64,000 nt of DNA from JANQJD01 sp965601685. Its GTDB lineage: Bacteria; Pseudomonadota; Alphaproteobacteria; Rhodospirillales; Rhodospirillaceae. Shown here piece by piece: positions 38,067 to 48,708 of this stretch. Within the stretch, counting starts at the first letter, position 1; each line of letters opens with the position of its first letter. The stretch is from the NCBI GenBank assembly GCA_965601685.1, contig CBFCWI010000002.1, positions 1 to 64,000 on the forward strand, read 5' to 3'. Both the position numbers and the translations under genes were made by a program. The notes below the pieces were generated by a model. That model did no database searches. It saw only the letters and a list, made by a program, of their open reading frames with translations, and was not told the origin of the DNA.

Positions 38067-38204
38067 GCGCTCTGCCTCGCAAATTGCATGATGCGTTATT
38101 GTTAAACAAAGTTTTGGTAAACCCTCACAGTCACTATGGCAGTGTTGCTCTCTCTTTTTGATTCTGGCCACAGTCATAACGCTCGTGTCATTCCCATTTT
38201 TGGC

Positions 38205-39746
38205 TCAATGGATGAGCAGTAAAACAATGAGAAGCAGTACTACTAACGTCCATGGCAAGACTATAGTAGCATGCAGGTTGCGTCTACAGGTGAGCTCCGC
38301 TATGGTGTCTGGGTGCAGCTTCAGACCTCCATGACCAAACATAGCAGCTGCCTGTTCGGAGTATGTAACAAGCCTTGGGATTTTCTCTAGGGCAGAGGCC
38401 ATGTCAGTTGCCATCTGTCGCAAGCGTGCTTCAGGGCCTAGGGTTTCCCGTATCCAACTCTCAATCAAAGGACGTGCAAGTGTCCACATATTCACATCAG
38501 AAGCCAGATGACGGCCGACTCCTTCCGCTGTGATCATAGTCTTCTGGAGAAGAAGGAGTTGCGGCTGCGTTTCCATGCCAAAGGTTTCTGTAACCTTAAA
38601 GAGGTGTCCCAGGAGACGACCGATGGAAATTTCGTTCATAGGCCGGCCGAAGATTGGCTCCGCAACTGAACGACATGCCTGAGTGAAAGCATCGACTGAT
38701 CTATTAGCTGGTACATAGCCAGCTTCAAAATGAATCTCAGCCACCCGGCGGTAATCCGCCGTCAAGAATCCCAACAACATTTCTCCAAGATAACGGCGCG
38801 TTTGGTGATCAACACGACCAGTAATGCCGAAATCAATCAGTATCACCTCTCCTTTAGGACCAACGAACATGTTACCAGGGTGCAGGTCACCGTGAAAAAA
38901 GCCGTCGCGAAACACCATATTGAAAAAGGCATTAGCCGCACGTGTTACCACTTCACGGGGCTTGATGCCGACATGGATGAGGCGTTCGCGTTCATCTATA
39001 GCAATGCCATGCACCCGCTCGACCGTTAGCACCCGTTGCGAGGTTCGTTGCCAATCCACAGCCGGAATACAGAAGGTAGGATCGTTAGCAAAATTATTGG
39101 CAAATTCAACAGCAGCCGCAGCCTCAAAGCGTAAGTCCATTTCCATCTCGACTGTCTGGGCAAAAGCTGCCACAGCTTCAACAGGCTTTAGGCGGCGGAC
39201 GCTGGGCTGGGTACGTTCGATAATCTCCGCAAGCCAGTAGAACACATCGATGTCACGGCGGAACGCCTCCCGAATATCGGGACGCAGGATTTTGACAGCG
39301 ACATTCTCGCCCCCTACAGTAACTGCAAAGTGTACCTGGGCGATAGAAGCTGCTGCAACCGGCATCGGATCAAAGCTGCTGTAGAGCTCTTCGAGCGGAC
39401 GCTCAAAATCCTCTTCAAGAATTTGTCTAGCCTGTGCAAAAGGGAATGGTGGCAGGCGGTCCTGCAGGTCCGTCAAATCAGCAGCCACCTCCTCGCCAAT
39501 CAGATCTGGCCGTGTGGACAAGGCTTGGCCTAATTTGATAAAACTGGGGCCGAGTTCCGCCAGCGCTTTTGCTAAGCGCCTGCCGGGTGGGTGCTGCTTG
39601 GCCTGCCTGCGACGGTTCAAGAGCGTAAAAGCGTAGACCAGATCACGCATGGCTCCAATCCGTTCCAGCGGGAACAGAGCATCATGCTGGGCAAGCACGT
39701 TCATGATTCGAAAGAGGCGATGGATATTACGGACGGCGCGGATCAT
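38205..39746 (-). CDS. ubiB: Ubiquinone biosynthesis atypical kinase UbiB
   Basis: UbiB is an atypical kinase/ATPase (ADCK family) needed for ubiquinone synthesis. The 513-residue protein has the KxGQ motif (residues 71-74, FIKLGQALSTRPDLI), the ExD region MEMDLRFEAAA, FHGDLHPGNMFV and LIDFGITGR. The C-terminus (about 490-513, LPWTLVVLLLIVLLLIH) is a membrane anchor; the family usually has two such segments, and a second is weak here. It follows ubiE by 28 bp in the same unit. Confidence 0.95.
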   Translation of the reverse strand: MIRAVRNIHRLFRIMNVLAQHDALFPLERIGAMRDLVYAFTLLNRRRQAKQHPPGRRLAKALAELGPSFIKLGQALSTRPDLIGEEVAADLTDLQDRLPPFPFAQARQILEEDFERPLEELYSSFDPMPVAAASIAQVHFAVTVGGENVAVKILRPDIREAFRRDIDVFYWLAEIIERTQPSVRRLKPVEAVAAFAQTVEMEMDLRFEAAAAVEFANNFANDPTFCIPAVDWQRTSQRVLTVERVHGIAIDERERLIHVGIKPREVVTRAANAFFNMVFRDGFFHGDLHPGNMFVGPKGEVILIDFGITGRVDHQTRRYLGEMLLGFLTADYRRVAEIHFEAGYVPANRSVDAFTQACRSVAEPIFGRPMNEISIGRLLGHLFKVTETFGMETQPQLLLLQKTMITAEGVGRHLASDVNMWTLARPLIESWIRETLGPEARLRQMATDMASALEKIPRLVTYSEQAAAMFGHGGLKLHPDTIAELTCRRNLHATIVLPWTLVVLLLIVLLLIH

Positions 39747-39774
39747 TTACCAATCTCACAGGAGGGTGGGAGCA

Positions 39775-40566
39775 TCATATGCGCCAAGCCGAGTGCATGG
39801 CGGCAATACCGCCTGAGAGATTCCTGTACTTTACCAGGCTGAGGCCTGCCATTTTCATCCGCTGACACAAAGTAAGCTGATCAGGAAAGCGGCGAATGCT
39901 TTCCACCAAGTATTGATAGGAGTGACGGTCACCAGTCACTATCCCTCCCAGGGCTGGTAGAACAGTGAAGGAGTAATGATCGTAAAGAAAACGCAAGTGT
40001 GGCAGGATTACATGGCTGAACTCAAGGCACAAGAAACGGCCGCCAGGTTTTAGGACACGTCTAGCCTCAGTTAGGGCAGTATCGATATGGGTGATATTCC
40101 GTAGGCCGAAGGCGATAGTATAGGCATCAATGCTGCAGTCAGGGAATGGCAACAATTCAGCATTGCCGCAGATCCACTCGATGCCAGTGACAAAGCCAGA
40201 ATCAATAGCCCTGTTACGGCCAATGACAAGCATTTCCGGTGTCAGGTCGCAGACTATGACCCGGCCCTCCTTTCCCCCAGCGCGCAGATGGTGCAGGATG
40301 CGGAAAGCAATGTCACCAGTACCACCGGCTACGTCCAGCAATGTCATATTAGCGCGTAGTCGTAGCCAGTGGATGAAAGCGTCTTTCCACAGGCGATGGA
40401 CCCCGCCGCTCATGAGGTCGTTCATAAGATCATAGCGGGTAGCCACAGAACTGAAGACTCCCTGAACAAGAGTGGCTTTCCTTTCAGCAGTCACAGTCTG
40501 GGAACCAAAGTGAGCGATCGTCCCATGATCGGGATGAATAATGTCAACGTCGTATACCATGACCAT
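39775..40566 (-). CDS. ubiE: Ubiquinone/menaquinone C-methyltransferase UbiE
   Basis: UbiE performs the C-methylation of demethoxyubiquinol (and demethylmenaquinol). The SAM-binding motif DVAGGTGDIAFRIL, plus AYTIAFGLRNITHIDTAL, VLKPGGRFLCLEFS and SYQYLVESIRRFPDQ, are complete. The ATG 40566 (or 40560) start gives 263 (261) residues, the usual size. The frame is open to 40950, but the extra 128 residues match nothing. The first 75 bp of the gene overlap an orphan MrpF-like frame. ubiB and coaBC follow in the same unit. Confidence 0.95.
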   Translation of the reverse strand: MVMVYDVDIIHPDHGTIAHFGSQTVTAERKATLVQGVFSSVATRYDLMNDLMSGGVHRLWKDAFIHWLRLRANMTLLDVAGGTGDIAFRILHHLRAGGKEGRVIVCDLTPEMLVIGRNRAIDSGFVTGIEWICGNAELLPFPDCSIDAYTIAFGLRNITHIDTALTEARRVLKPGGRFLCLEFSHVILPHLRFLYDHYSFTVLPALGGIVTGDRHSYQYLVESIRRFPDQLTLCQRMKMAGLSLVKYRNLSGGIAAMHSAWRI

Positions 40567-40886
40567 ACACCATAGCTGACAGGATGGCCCTTGACAAAGC
40601 AAACCTGCAGGCTCCCTATAGCCATCAATAAAGGCGCACCGTTTACCATTCCATGACGTGAATGAACGACTACTGTCCCCAGAGGGGTGATCGTGAAGAC
40701 TGATAAGAGTATGGTATCGGCCGCAATCACTCGCCAAGCCAAAAGTTTGTTGATGGCCTGACTCTTGTAATACCAAAAGCAGATGGACAGGGGCATGGAT
40801 ATACAAAGAAGCAAAATAGATATCATTTGCAAATATCCAGAAGCCCTTAGGGAGGCATTGCCACCCAGGAGAGCATTGTGGAACAC
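40491..40886 (-). CDS. Small membrane ORF resembling MrpF/MnhF
   Basis: This 131-residue frame (GTG 40886; ATG 40826 inside it) has three hydrophobic segments: MISILLLCISMPLSICFWYY, then AWRVIAADTILLSVFTIT, then PLLMAIGSLQVCFVKG. The pattern, and the Arg-Val-x-Ala-x-Asp motif at the start of the second segment, recall subunit F of Mrp/Mnh multisubunit cation/proton antiporters (about 90 residues). No other mrp subunit is nearby. The C-terminal 33 residues overlap ubiE in another frame. It may be a relic, a repurposed small membrane protein, or a chance frame. Confidence 0.4.
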   Translation of the reverse strand: MFHNALLGGNASLRASGYLQMISILLLCISMPLSICFWYYKSQAINKLLAWRVIAADTILLSVFTITPLGTVVVHSRHGMVNGAPLLMAIGSLQVCFVKGHPVSYGVWSWYTTLTLFIPIMGRSLTLVPRL

Positions 40887-41180
40887 GGCAGAAGTGGCCG
40901 ATTCTGTCGAAGGAGGGGTATGTATGTACCGGTGTGCTGTTCAGAGTCAATCACCATGGTGATTCTTAGCAGCGTTGGGCTCTCTGTTTCTTGATGAATC
41001 TCCTCTTCAACGACGGATTGGCATAGAGGCATGTCTTGTCAGGTGCATAGAACTGGATGAGGGTTCGCCTTGACAGGGGGGAATAGGACCATAATACTCT
41101 CTGGCATATCAGATACACTCCTCATACTATACAATTTTTACAAAATATTCTTTATATTAGTCTACCATAGGATGGTCTTC
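40887..41180. other. Intergenic region upstream of rpmJ
   Basis: No gene was recognised between the MrpF-like frame and rpmJ. Relatives often have mutM (fpg) divergent from ubiE; no Fpg motif (such as the N-terminal PELPEVE) is visible here or in the overlapping stretch. The right part carries the rpmJ promoter. Confidence 0.5.
41070..41098 (+). promoter_or_regulatory. Sigma-70-type promoter of rpmJ
   Basis: A consensus -35 TTGACA (41070-41075) is followed after 17 bp by AATACT (41093-41098, 4 of 6 to TATAAT). The rpmJ ATG lies 83 bp downstream. Confidence 0.55.
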
Positions 41181-41306
41181 ATGAAGATCCGTAATTCGTT
41201 GCGCTCGGCAAAGGAGCGTGAGAGAGGCTGCCGCGTGGTGCGTCGCAATGGGCGTGTCTATGTCATCAACAAAAGGCACCCGCGCTATAAAGCACGTCAG
41301 AGATGA
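41181..41306 (+). CDS. rpmJ: Ribosomal protein bL36
   Basis: The 41-residue protein begins [16 protein letters not shown] and ends [10 protein letters not shown], the alphaproteobacterial form of bL36 (with [14 protein letters not shown] in place of the zinc-binding Cys motif). The start is ATG 41181 with AGGA at 41168-41171. The longer frame from 41070 has no homology. nth follows 25 bp downstream, perhaps from the same transcript. Confidence 0.95.
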   Translation: MKIRNSLRSAKERERGCRVVRRNGRVYVINKRHPRYKARQR

Positions 41307-41331
41307 GAAGGGAGGACTAGGGAGGAATGAT

Positions 41332-42036
41332 ATGGAGAGATGCAGAGATGCGAATCGTAATGAATTGTTACCATTGAAGCGTGTGAGTTGCATGGCAGCA
41401 GCAAAAGCAGAGTCTTTCTTTCACCGTCTTGCGGTAGCCAACCCTGTACCAAGAAGTGAACTCATCTTCTATAGCCCCTACACACTGCTCGTAGCTGTTG
41501 TTCTATCAGCACAGGCTACAGATAGGAGCGTGAATAATGTGACGCGTTCATTGTTTCTCGCCGCCGATACACCATCTATGATGGTTGCTCTTGGAGAGGA
41601 TGGTGTCAAGGCACACATCAGGACTATTGGTTTATTTCACAACAAAGCACGCTATATTATTGCTATGTCTCGCCTTTTAATAGATGATCACGGTAGTAAA
41701 GTGCCTTCTGATCGTGCCTCTCTAGAAAAGTTACCAGGTGTAGGTCGCAAGAGCGCTAGCGTCGTTTTAAATATTGCCTTCTTTCAACCAATAATAGCAG
41801 TAGATACACATGTTTTCCGTGTTTGTAATCGTTCAGGAATCGCTAAAGGTTACACGCCTCTGGAAGTAGAAGAGAAACTAGAATCCATAGTGCCGGACAG
41901 GTATCGGCTACACGCCCACAATTGGCTGGTCCTGCATGGCCGTTACGTTTGTAAAGCCCGTACAGCGCATTGTATTAAGTGTAACGTACAGGATCTGTGT
42001 GAGTCCGTACATACCCAATCAATCTCTGCCAAGTAA
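41332..42036 (+). CDS. nth: Endonuclease III
   Basis: Nth is the DNA glycosylase/AP lyase for oxidised pyrimidines. The 234-residue protein has the helix-hairpin-helix with catalytic Lys (LEKLPGVGRKSASVVLN), catalytic Asp in AVDTHVFRVCNR, and the 4Fe-4S set (C-x6-C-x2-C-x5-C) in VCKARTAHCIKCNVQDLC. The start is ATG 41332, with GGGAGG at 41320-41325. An upstream in-frame opening at 41218 overlaps rpmJ. Unlike MutY in this window, its catalytic residues are intact. Confidence 0.96.
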   Translation: MERCRDANRNELLPLKRVSCMAAAKAESFFHRLAVANPVPRSELIFYSPYTLLVAVVLSAQATDRSVNNVTRSLFLAADTPSMMVALGEDGVKAHIRTIGLFHNKARYIIAMSRLLIDDHGSKVPSDRASLEKLPGVGRKSASVVLNIAFFQPIIAVDTHVFRVCNRSGIAKGYTPLEVEEKLESIVPDRYRLHAHNWLVLHGRYVCKARTAHCIKCNVQDLCESVHTQSISAK

Positions 42037-42099
42037 TGGAACGGCACTGTCCCTTCAGTACTGCCCTTCATTACATCTCTGGATATCGGTCACGTCACA

Positions 42100-42810
42100 T
42101 CAGAAACGAGTACCGAAGATTGCTGTTCCCACCCGCACCTGCGTAGCCCCTAGCTGTATGGCGACAGGGAAATCGTGACTCATACCCATGCTAAGAGTCT
42201 GTAGATTGTGGCGGCGAGCGATATCGCGCAGGAGAGCGAAATGTAATGCTGGTTCATCATCTATCGGTGGAATACACATGAGGCCTCTGATTGGCAACTG
42301 CCATTTATCACGACAGGTATGAACAAAGGCATCAACGTTGATTGGTCGCACACCAGCTTTCTGTGGTTCATCACCAGTATTAACCTGGATGAGGCAATCT
42401 GGCCATCTTGTCTGCCATTGCATTTCCTGTGCTAAGGCCGCTGCCAATCTCGGTCGGTCTACGGTTTCGATCACATCAAACAGCGCAACAGCTGCGCGCA
42501 CTTTGTTGGTTTGCAACGACCCAACCATGTGCAAGCGTAGATCAGGATAGCTGCGCCGTAGTGATAGCCACTTTGCTCGTGCCTCTTGCACTCGGTTCTC
42601 ACCAAATACACGGTGACCAGCTACTAGAAGCGGGTATATGCGGTCGACAGTGTGTGTTTTGGTCACGGCTACCAATGTTATGGCTGCCGTTTCCCGACCG
42701 TTGACTCGTGCCGCCTCGATAGCTGCCTGTTGTATCTTGTGTAGATTTTCAACTACTCCTCCACCAACCTCTGTGCTGGACATCTTCAAGCCTATTGTGC
42801 TGCTATGCAA
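42100..42810 (-). CDS. yggS: PLP-homeostasis protein YggS
   Basis: YggS (PLPBP family) binds PLP and balances vitamin B6 and amino-acid pools. The 236-residue TIM-barrel has the PLP-lysine motif VAVTKTHTVDRIYPLL, FGENRVQEARAKW, HMVGSLQTNK, and the C-terminal LSMGMSHDFPVAIQLG and GTAIFG. The start may be ATG 42810 or ATG 42783. It is divergent from a thiE-like gene. Confidence 0.96.
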   Translation of the reverse strand: MHSSTIGLKMSSTEVGGGVVENLHKIQQAAIEAARVNGRETAAITLVAVTKTHTVDRIYPLLVAGHRVFGENRVQEARAKWLSLRRSYPDLRLHMVGSLQTNKVRAAVALFDVIETVDRPRLAAALAQEMQWQTRWPDCLIQVNTGDEPQKAGVRPINVDAFVHTCRDKWQLPIRGLMCIPPIDDEPALHFALLRDIARRHNLQTLSMGMSHDFPVAIQLGATQVRVGTAIFGTRF

Positions 42811-42874
42811 CGGATGATTTTAACAGGGATTCTGTAGCCTTTGCAAGATCTGTTGATTGGTTAAGGATTTGGAT

Positions 42875-43483
42875 ATGGTCTGGCTTAAATATGCACGGCG
42901 TCTGTGGCCGACTTTATTAATGTTGACTCGTGATGAGACGCCTGAAATGCAATATGCTGCGGCCTCGCTGCAGCAAGGGAGCGGTGGGATAGTATTGCGT
43001 GCTTATAATCTAGGACCAGAGGCTCGCCTAGCGTTAGGGCGCGATTTATCCAGGCTGTGTCGTGTACGACGTCTGTTGTTTCTGGTTGCAGTCCGGGACA
43101 ACACAGACTTGGCTATGGCTGCTAGGATACGCGCTGACGGTCTGCATATGCCTGAGTGGGTAGCACGACAGCAAAGCATAGCACCAGTTATAGGTTGGTG
43201 TCGCAGGTATAGACGCATACTAACAGTGGCAGCACATGGACCACAAGGTTTGGCGAGAGGGCAGCAACTAGGCGCTGATGCGGCGTTACTATCGCCAGTT
43301 TTCCATACAGTCACACACATCAAGACAAGACCGATTGGTCCAGTCCGCTTTGCTGCTTTGTGTCGTACAGTGCCACTGCCTGTCATAGCACTTGGTGGCG
43401 TACGTTCCTATAACGTGCGGCGTTTGCTATACAGCAAAGCAATAGGCGTTGCAATTGGGCAACCAACTCTTAGTGGGAAGTAG
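42875..43483 (+). CDS. ThiE/TenI-like thiamine-phosphate synthase homologue
   Basis: This 202-residue TIM-barrel protein resembles thiamine-phosphate synthase (ThiE) and its paralogue TenI. Visible motifs are LMLTRD, RADGLHMPEW, ADAALLSPVFHT, and VIALGGV. The start ATG 42875 was chosen over 42857. Sequence match to canonical ThiE is weak around the pyrophosphate-binding Ser/Thr motifs, so catalysis is uncertain. The position next to yggS occurs in related Rhodospirillales, as I recall. thiC lies 1.2 kb downstream on the same strand. Confidence 0.7.
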   Translation: MVWLKYARRLWPTLLMLTRDETPEMQYAAASLQQGSGGIVLRAYNLGPEARLALGRDLSRLCRVRRLLFLVAVRDNTDLAMAARIRADGLHMPEWVARQQSIAPVIGWCRRYRRILTVAAHGPQGLARGQQLGADAALLSPVFHTVTHIKTRPIGPVRFAALCRTVPLPVIALGGVRSYNVRRLLYSKAIGVAIGQPTLSGK

Positions 43484-43609
43484 CCCACTGCTGATCTCAG
43501 CTATACAGCTATATCTTCATAATTATCATGATCGTGATATTCATCATAGGATATGTACACAGTTTGTCTTATATATAGAGTACATCTGGAAAACTAATAA
43601 AAATTGTTA

Positions 43610-44359
43610 TTATAAAGAAATTAATCTGATCAGTTGTTTACTTGTTGTTGCTTTTGGCACTACTTGGCAATCCGGTTGTGCCTTCAAAGTACTATTGATA
43701 GTATCAAACTTATAAGTGGTACAGCCTTTTTTATAGGTTACGTTCTTTTTATTAATATAGGCAGTGTTTGCCAGTGCCTTCGAGACCATGAATGACCAGC
43801 GTAAGCCCAGCATGACTCCGTGGGTTCCATACCTAGCATGGACTGTACCACCGTCCTGCATTGATGATCCTGTGCCTCTCATACTTGAATAGCGGTAATC
43901 TACAAAAGAATGGAGCGTCTCGGTGATCGTATAATCAACACCAATGATTCCCTGATAAGCGAATGTGAAATTGGATGTGCCAGTGGCCAGAGCCCCTTCA
44001 GCGAAATGGACCCAGAGGCCGCCAACACCAGCGCCAATATAAGGCACGAAGTTTGAACTGCCACGGAAGTCATAGAAAACGTTGCTCATCAGACTTGCAG
44101 CAGCAGTACTCACGTTATCCTGATAGCCAGCTTCTAGTTCCGTGCGCAGGCCGCTCTTGAAGGTGAAGCCGCTACTGAGAAGGCCACGGATACCAGCACG
44201 ACTGCTATTGCAGCTAAATCCCTTTATGTGATTATCACGGGGTAAAGCTACACCCACTGCACCGCTAATGTAAAAAAAACCTGATGATTGCGCCAGAGCG
44301 GCGGCTGGTAAGGCTGTAGCTATGGCAACAGCCCATTGCATAGGTATCTTCCATGCCAT
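43610..44359 (-). CDS. Outer-membrane beta-barrel protein
   Basis: This 249-residue protein has a signal peptide (MAWKIPMQWAVAIATALPAA, cleaved about residue 23 before Q24) and then alternating beta strands: FFYISGAVGVALP, GLRTELEAGYQD, FVPYIGAGVGGLWV, HSFVDYRYSSM, and GVMLGLRWSF. It fits the OmpA-barrel/Omp25/opacity group. The last strand should end at F190, but 59 more residues follow, Lys-rich with two Cys, and not an OmpA peptidoglycan domain. The tail's DNA is AT-rich, so part of it may be read-through into non-coding sequence or a novel periplasmic tail. Confidence 0.8.
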   Translation of the reverse strand: MAWKIPMQWAVAIATALPAAALAQSSGFFYISGAVGVALPRDNHIKGFSCNSSRAGIRGLLSSGFTFKSGLRTELEAGYQDNVSTAAASLMSNVFYDFRGSSNFVPYIGAGVGGLWVHFAEGALATGTSNFTFAYQGIIGVDYTITETLHSFVDYRYSSMRGTGSSMQDGGTVHARYGTHGVMLGLRWSFMVSKALANTAYINKKNVTYKKGCTTYKFDTINSTLKAQPDCQVVPKATTSKQLIRLISL

Positions 44360-46484
<2,125 letters not shown>

Positions 46485-46496
46485 GTAGCTAAAATA

Positions 46497-46546
46497 CCCA
46501 GCCAATCAAATCAATCCAATTAATGGTTTGGAATGGTTTGGCTGGG
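46497..46546. terminator. Hairpin between convergent thiC and dsrP
   Basis: CCCAGCCAA (46497-46505) pairs with TTGGCTGGG (46538-46546), a perfect 9-bp stem around a 32-nt loop. It lies between the ends of thiC and dsrP, so it can bound both transcripts. No T-run follows. Confidence 0.5.
46522..46541. repeat. Perfect 10-bp tandem duplication
   Basis: AATGGTTTGG occurs twice head to tail inside the thiC/dsrP hairpin, so the second copy contributes to its right arm. Confidence 0.9.
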
Positions 46547-46587
46547 GTGTTTATCTATCGCCTCTCTCTCTCACTCTCATGAAGTCT

Positions 46588-47862
46588 TCATCTCATCTCA
46601 GCGTCTGCCGTTTCAACGGCTTCATCCTCCTGGTCTATAATATCATGGACATGGTCAGGATCTACTACGGTATCCGCCAGACTCAACGGTAGGAAACGTA
46701 GTGCAGACATCGCTACCATCACGACTCCTACCATGACAGCTATACCACTGAGCCCTAACAAGAACTCTGGCAGAGTTGGCAGATAGCTGCCGATTTTGCC
46801 ATCAAAAGAAGTTGACATAACATCCATACCCGGAAAAAGAGATAACGGGAATGACTGACCGCCTATGATAATAACATACAATTGCGCTATACCACCTATA
46901 ATAACTAATAGAGAGGCTAAAACAATAGCACTAATATTTCCACCCAGACGTGGGTATAAGAGCAAAACGAGTGGCACTATAGTGCCTAGGATAATCTGTA
47001 TTACCCAAAAAAAGAATGAATACACGTTTCCACCAAATAAAATGAACATCTCAACCATCTGACGCTCAGCCATGTACAGATTGGTCATATGCTGAACCAC
47101 AACAAAGTAGCAAGTTGCTGCTAGTACAATGCCCGTCAATCGCTGCAAGCGGAGAAGGACGATCCGCCCTAGTGGGCGCTTTGCTAGATGACAAGTGGAG
47201 ATTAGGATCAACAGAAAGACCGCCTTACCAAAAGCAAATGACATGGCAATGAATAGCGGCGCCATAATGGCACTGTTATAAGCGTCACGAGCGACTAAAA
47301 ATCCGAAAATGGATCCAGTACCTGTGGTAAGAGCGAGACGCCAGAGAAAGGTTGCAAGTGCCGCCGGTTTATAGAAACGTGCGCCATAACGGTTGTCCAT
47401 CATGCTCCAGAGGTAAAAGCCTACAATGCCAAAAAGGCCAGTATATAGGAAAATATTCCAGGCAAAGATCGATTTAAAATTATAAGTAGTCATAGCGATG
47501 ATGAGACGATCAGGACGTCCAAGATCTAATACTAAGACCATTAAACCGCCTGCCAGACTCGCAAGAGCTACCAGTCCAGACATACGAGCGAGCGGCTTAT
47601 ACAGCGTTCTTTCGAAGACAGAGGCAATCGAGGCGATATTCAAGGCCCCAGATGCCGCTATGATCAGGAATACTGCAAATACATGCGGTATCCCCCAAAC
47701 AATTTGGTTCGACATACCGGTAATGTAATGGCCATGGTGCTCCATGTAATAGGCAGCACCCAGCCCCAGAGCAATAAACACGCTGATTGCAGCGAGCAGT
47801 ATGAAGTATTGACGACTGCGTCCTTCAATCTCGCGATAGGTGACGTCTGTGTGTACATTCAT
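46588..47862 (-). CDS. dsrP: DsrP, membrane quinone-interacting subunit (NrfD family)
   Basis: DsrP is the NrfD/PsrC-type integral membrane subunit of DsrMKJOP, exchanging electrons with the quinone pool. The 424-residue protein has about ten hydrophobic segments, such as YFILLAAISVFIALGLGAAYY, and ends with an acidic cytoplasmic tail (DPDHVHDIIDQEDEAVETA). It is the last gene of the cluster, starting 17 bp after dsrO. dsrN, dsrR and dsrS, which follow in purple sulfur bacteria, are not here. Confidence 0.94.
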   Translation of the reverse strand: MNVHTDVTYREIEGRSRQYFILLAAISVFIALGLGAAYYMEHHGHYITGMSNQIVWGIPHVFAVFLIIAASGALNIASIASVFERTLYKPLARMSGLVALASLAGGLMVLVLDLGRPDRLIIAMTTYNFKSIFAWNIFLYTGLFGIVGFYLWSMMDNRYGARFYKPAALATFLWRLALTTGTGSIFGFLVARDAYNSAIMAPLFIAMSFAFGKAVFLLILISTCHLAKRPLGRIVLLRLQRLTGIVLAATCYFVVVQHMTNLYMAERQMVEMFILFGGNVYSFFFWVIQIILGTIVPLVLLLYPRLGGNISAIVLASLLVIIGGIAQLYVIIIGGQSFPLSLFPGMDVMSTSFDGKIGSYLPTLPEFLLGLSGIAVMVGVVMVAMSALRFLPLSLADTVVDPDHVHDIIDQEDEAVETADAEMR

Positions 47863-47879
47863 GGGTCTCGCTCACTTTT

Positions 47880-48689
47880 CTACAGACCCTGATAGTAGAT
47901 ACCCGGATTAGTTTTTAGATCTTGTCTAATCCGGACGCTGGAGTAGGCAGCAAGACGCTGGGCAATCTCGCTGCTAGGATCATTGAGGTCACCGAACACT
48001 AGCGCCTGATGGCCGATGTCCGTGCACCGTTTTACACAAGCCAGTGGTTGGTCACGATCAATACGGTGTGCACACAGTGTGCAGGATTCCACACACCCCT
48101 TGCCACGGGGCATGTGTGGGTATTGATCCTTGAGAGCTTCATGTACGAACGACCGTGCATTGTATGGACAAGCCATCATACAATATCTGCACCCTATGCA
48201 TATGTGACGATCAACTAACACGATTCCATCTGATCGCCGGAATGACGCACCTGTTGGACAGACATCTACACATGGTGGATACTCGCAGTGCTGACACATC
48301 ACTGGCAGGCTGACAGTATGGCCACTCCCTCTTTCCTTGAGAGAGACTTTTCTGATCCACTGTGGATCTGTTGCTGGACGGCCGAAGCCGGCCCAGCCAT
48401 GCTCCTCGCGGCAGGCATCCACACAGGACGAGCATCCCTCTGCGCATTTTGTCACATCGACAAGCAATCCCCATCGAATCGTTTCTGACACTGGCTGGTC
48501 GTCTGGCTTAGCCGCTGCTACGCCATCGTTCAACAGAAATACATCCGGGGCTACGGCCAGAACGACTGCTAACGCTCCTGTCATGGCGCCGCGACGTGAG
48601 ATTCTCTCTGTCATAACCGCATCGGTACATGTGGACTGTGTTGGCACTTGGCAGGTTTCACCACGGACACAGGCGCGATGTGTGCTCAT
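47880..48689 (-). CDS. dsrO: DsrO, periplasmic 4Fe-4S subunit
   Basis: DsrO is the Tat-exported iron-sulfur subunit of DsrMKJOP. The 269-residue protein has a Tat signal (ERISRRGAMTGALAVVLA, twin Arg at 32-33) and four cysteine groups of ferredoxin type, for example CAEGCSSCVDAC, CQHCEYPPCVDVCP, CIGCRYCMMACP and CESCTLC-like CVESCTLC. The start is ATG 48689 with GAGGG just upstream. The frame is open to 48992 but overlaps dsrJ. Confidence 0.95.
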   Translation of the reverse strand: MSTHRACVRGETCQVPTQSTCTDAVMTERISRRGAMTGALAVVLAVAPDVFLLNDGVAAAKPDDQPVSETIRWGLLVDVTKCAEGCSSCVDACREEHGWAGFGRPATDPQWIRKVSLKERGSGHTVSLPVMCQHCEYPPCVDVCPTGASFRRSDGIVLVDRHICIGCRYCMMACPYNARSFVHEALKDQYPHMPRGKGCVESCTLCAHRIDRDQPLACVKRCTDIGHQALVFGDLNDPSSEIAQRLAAYSSVRIRQDLKTNPGIYYQGL

Positions 48690-48708
48690 CACATAATTTC
48701 CCTCTTTT

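Noticed and set aside
40567..40950. N-terminal extension of UbiE by 128 residues
   Set aside because: The extension matches nothing, and ATG 40566 or 40560 gives the family's normal length and N-terminus.
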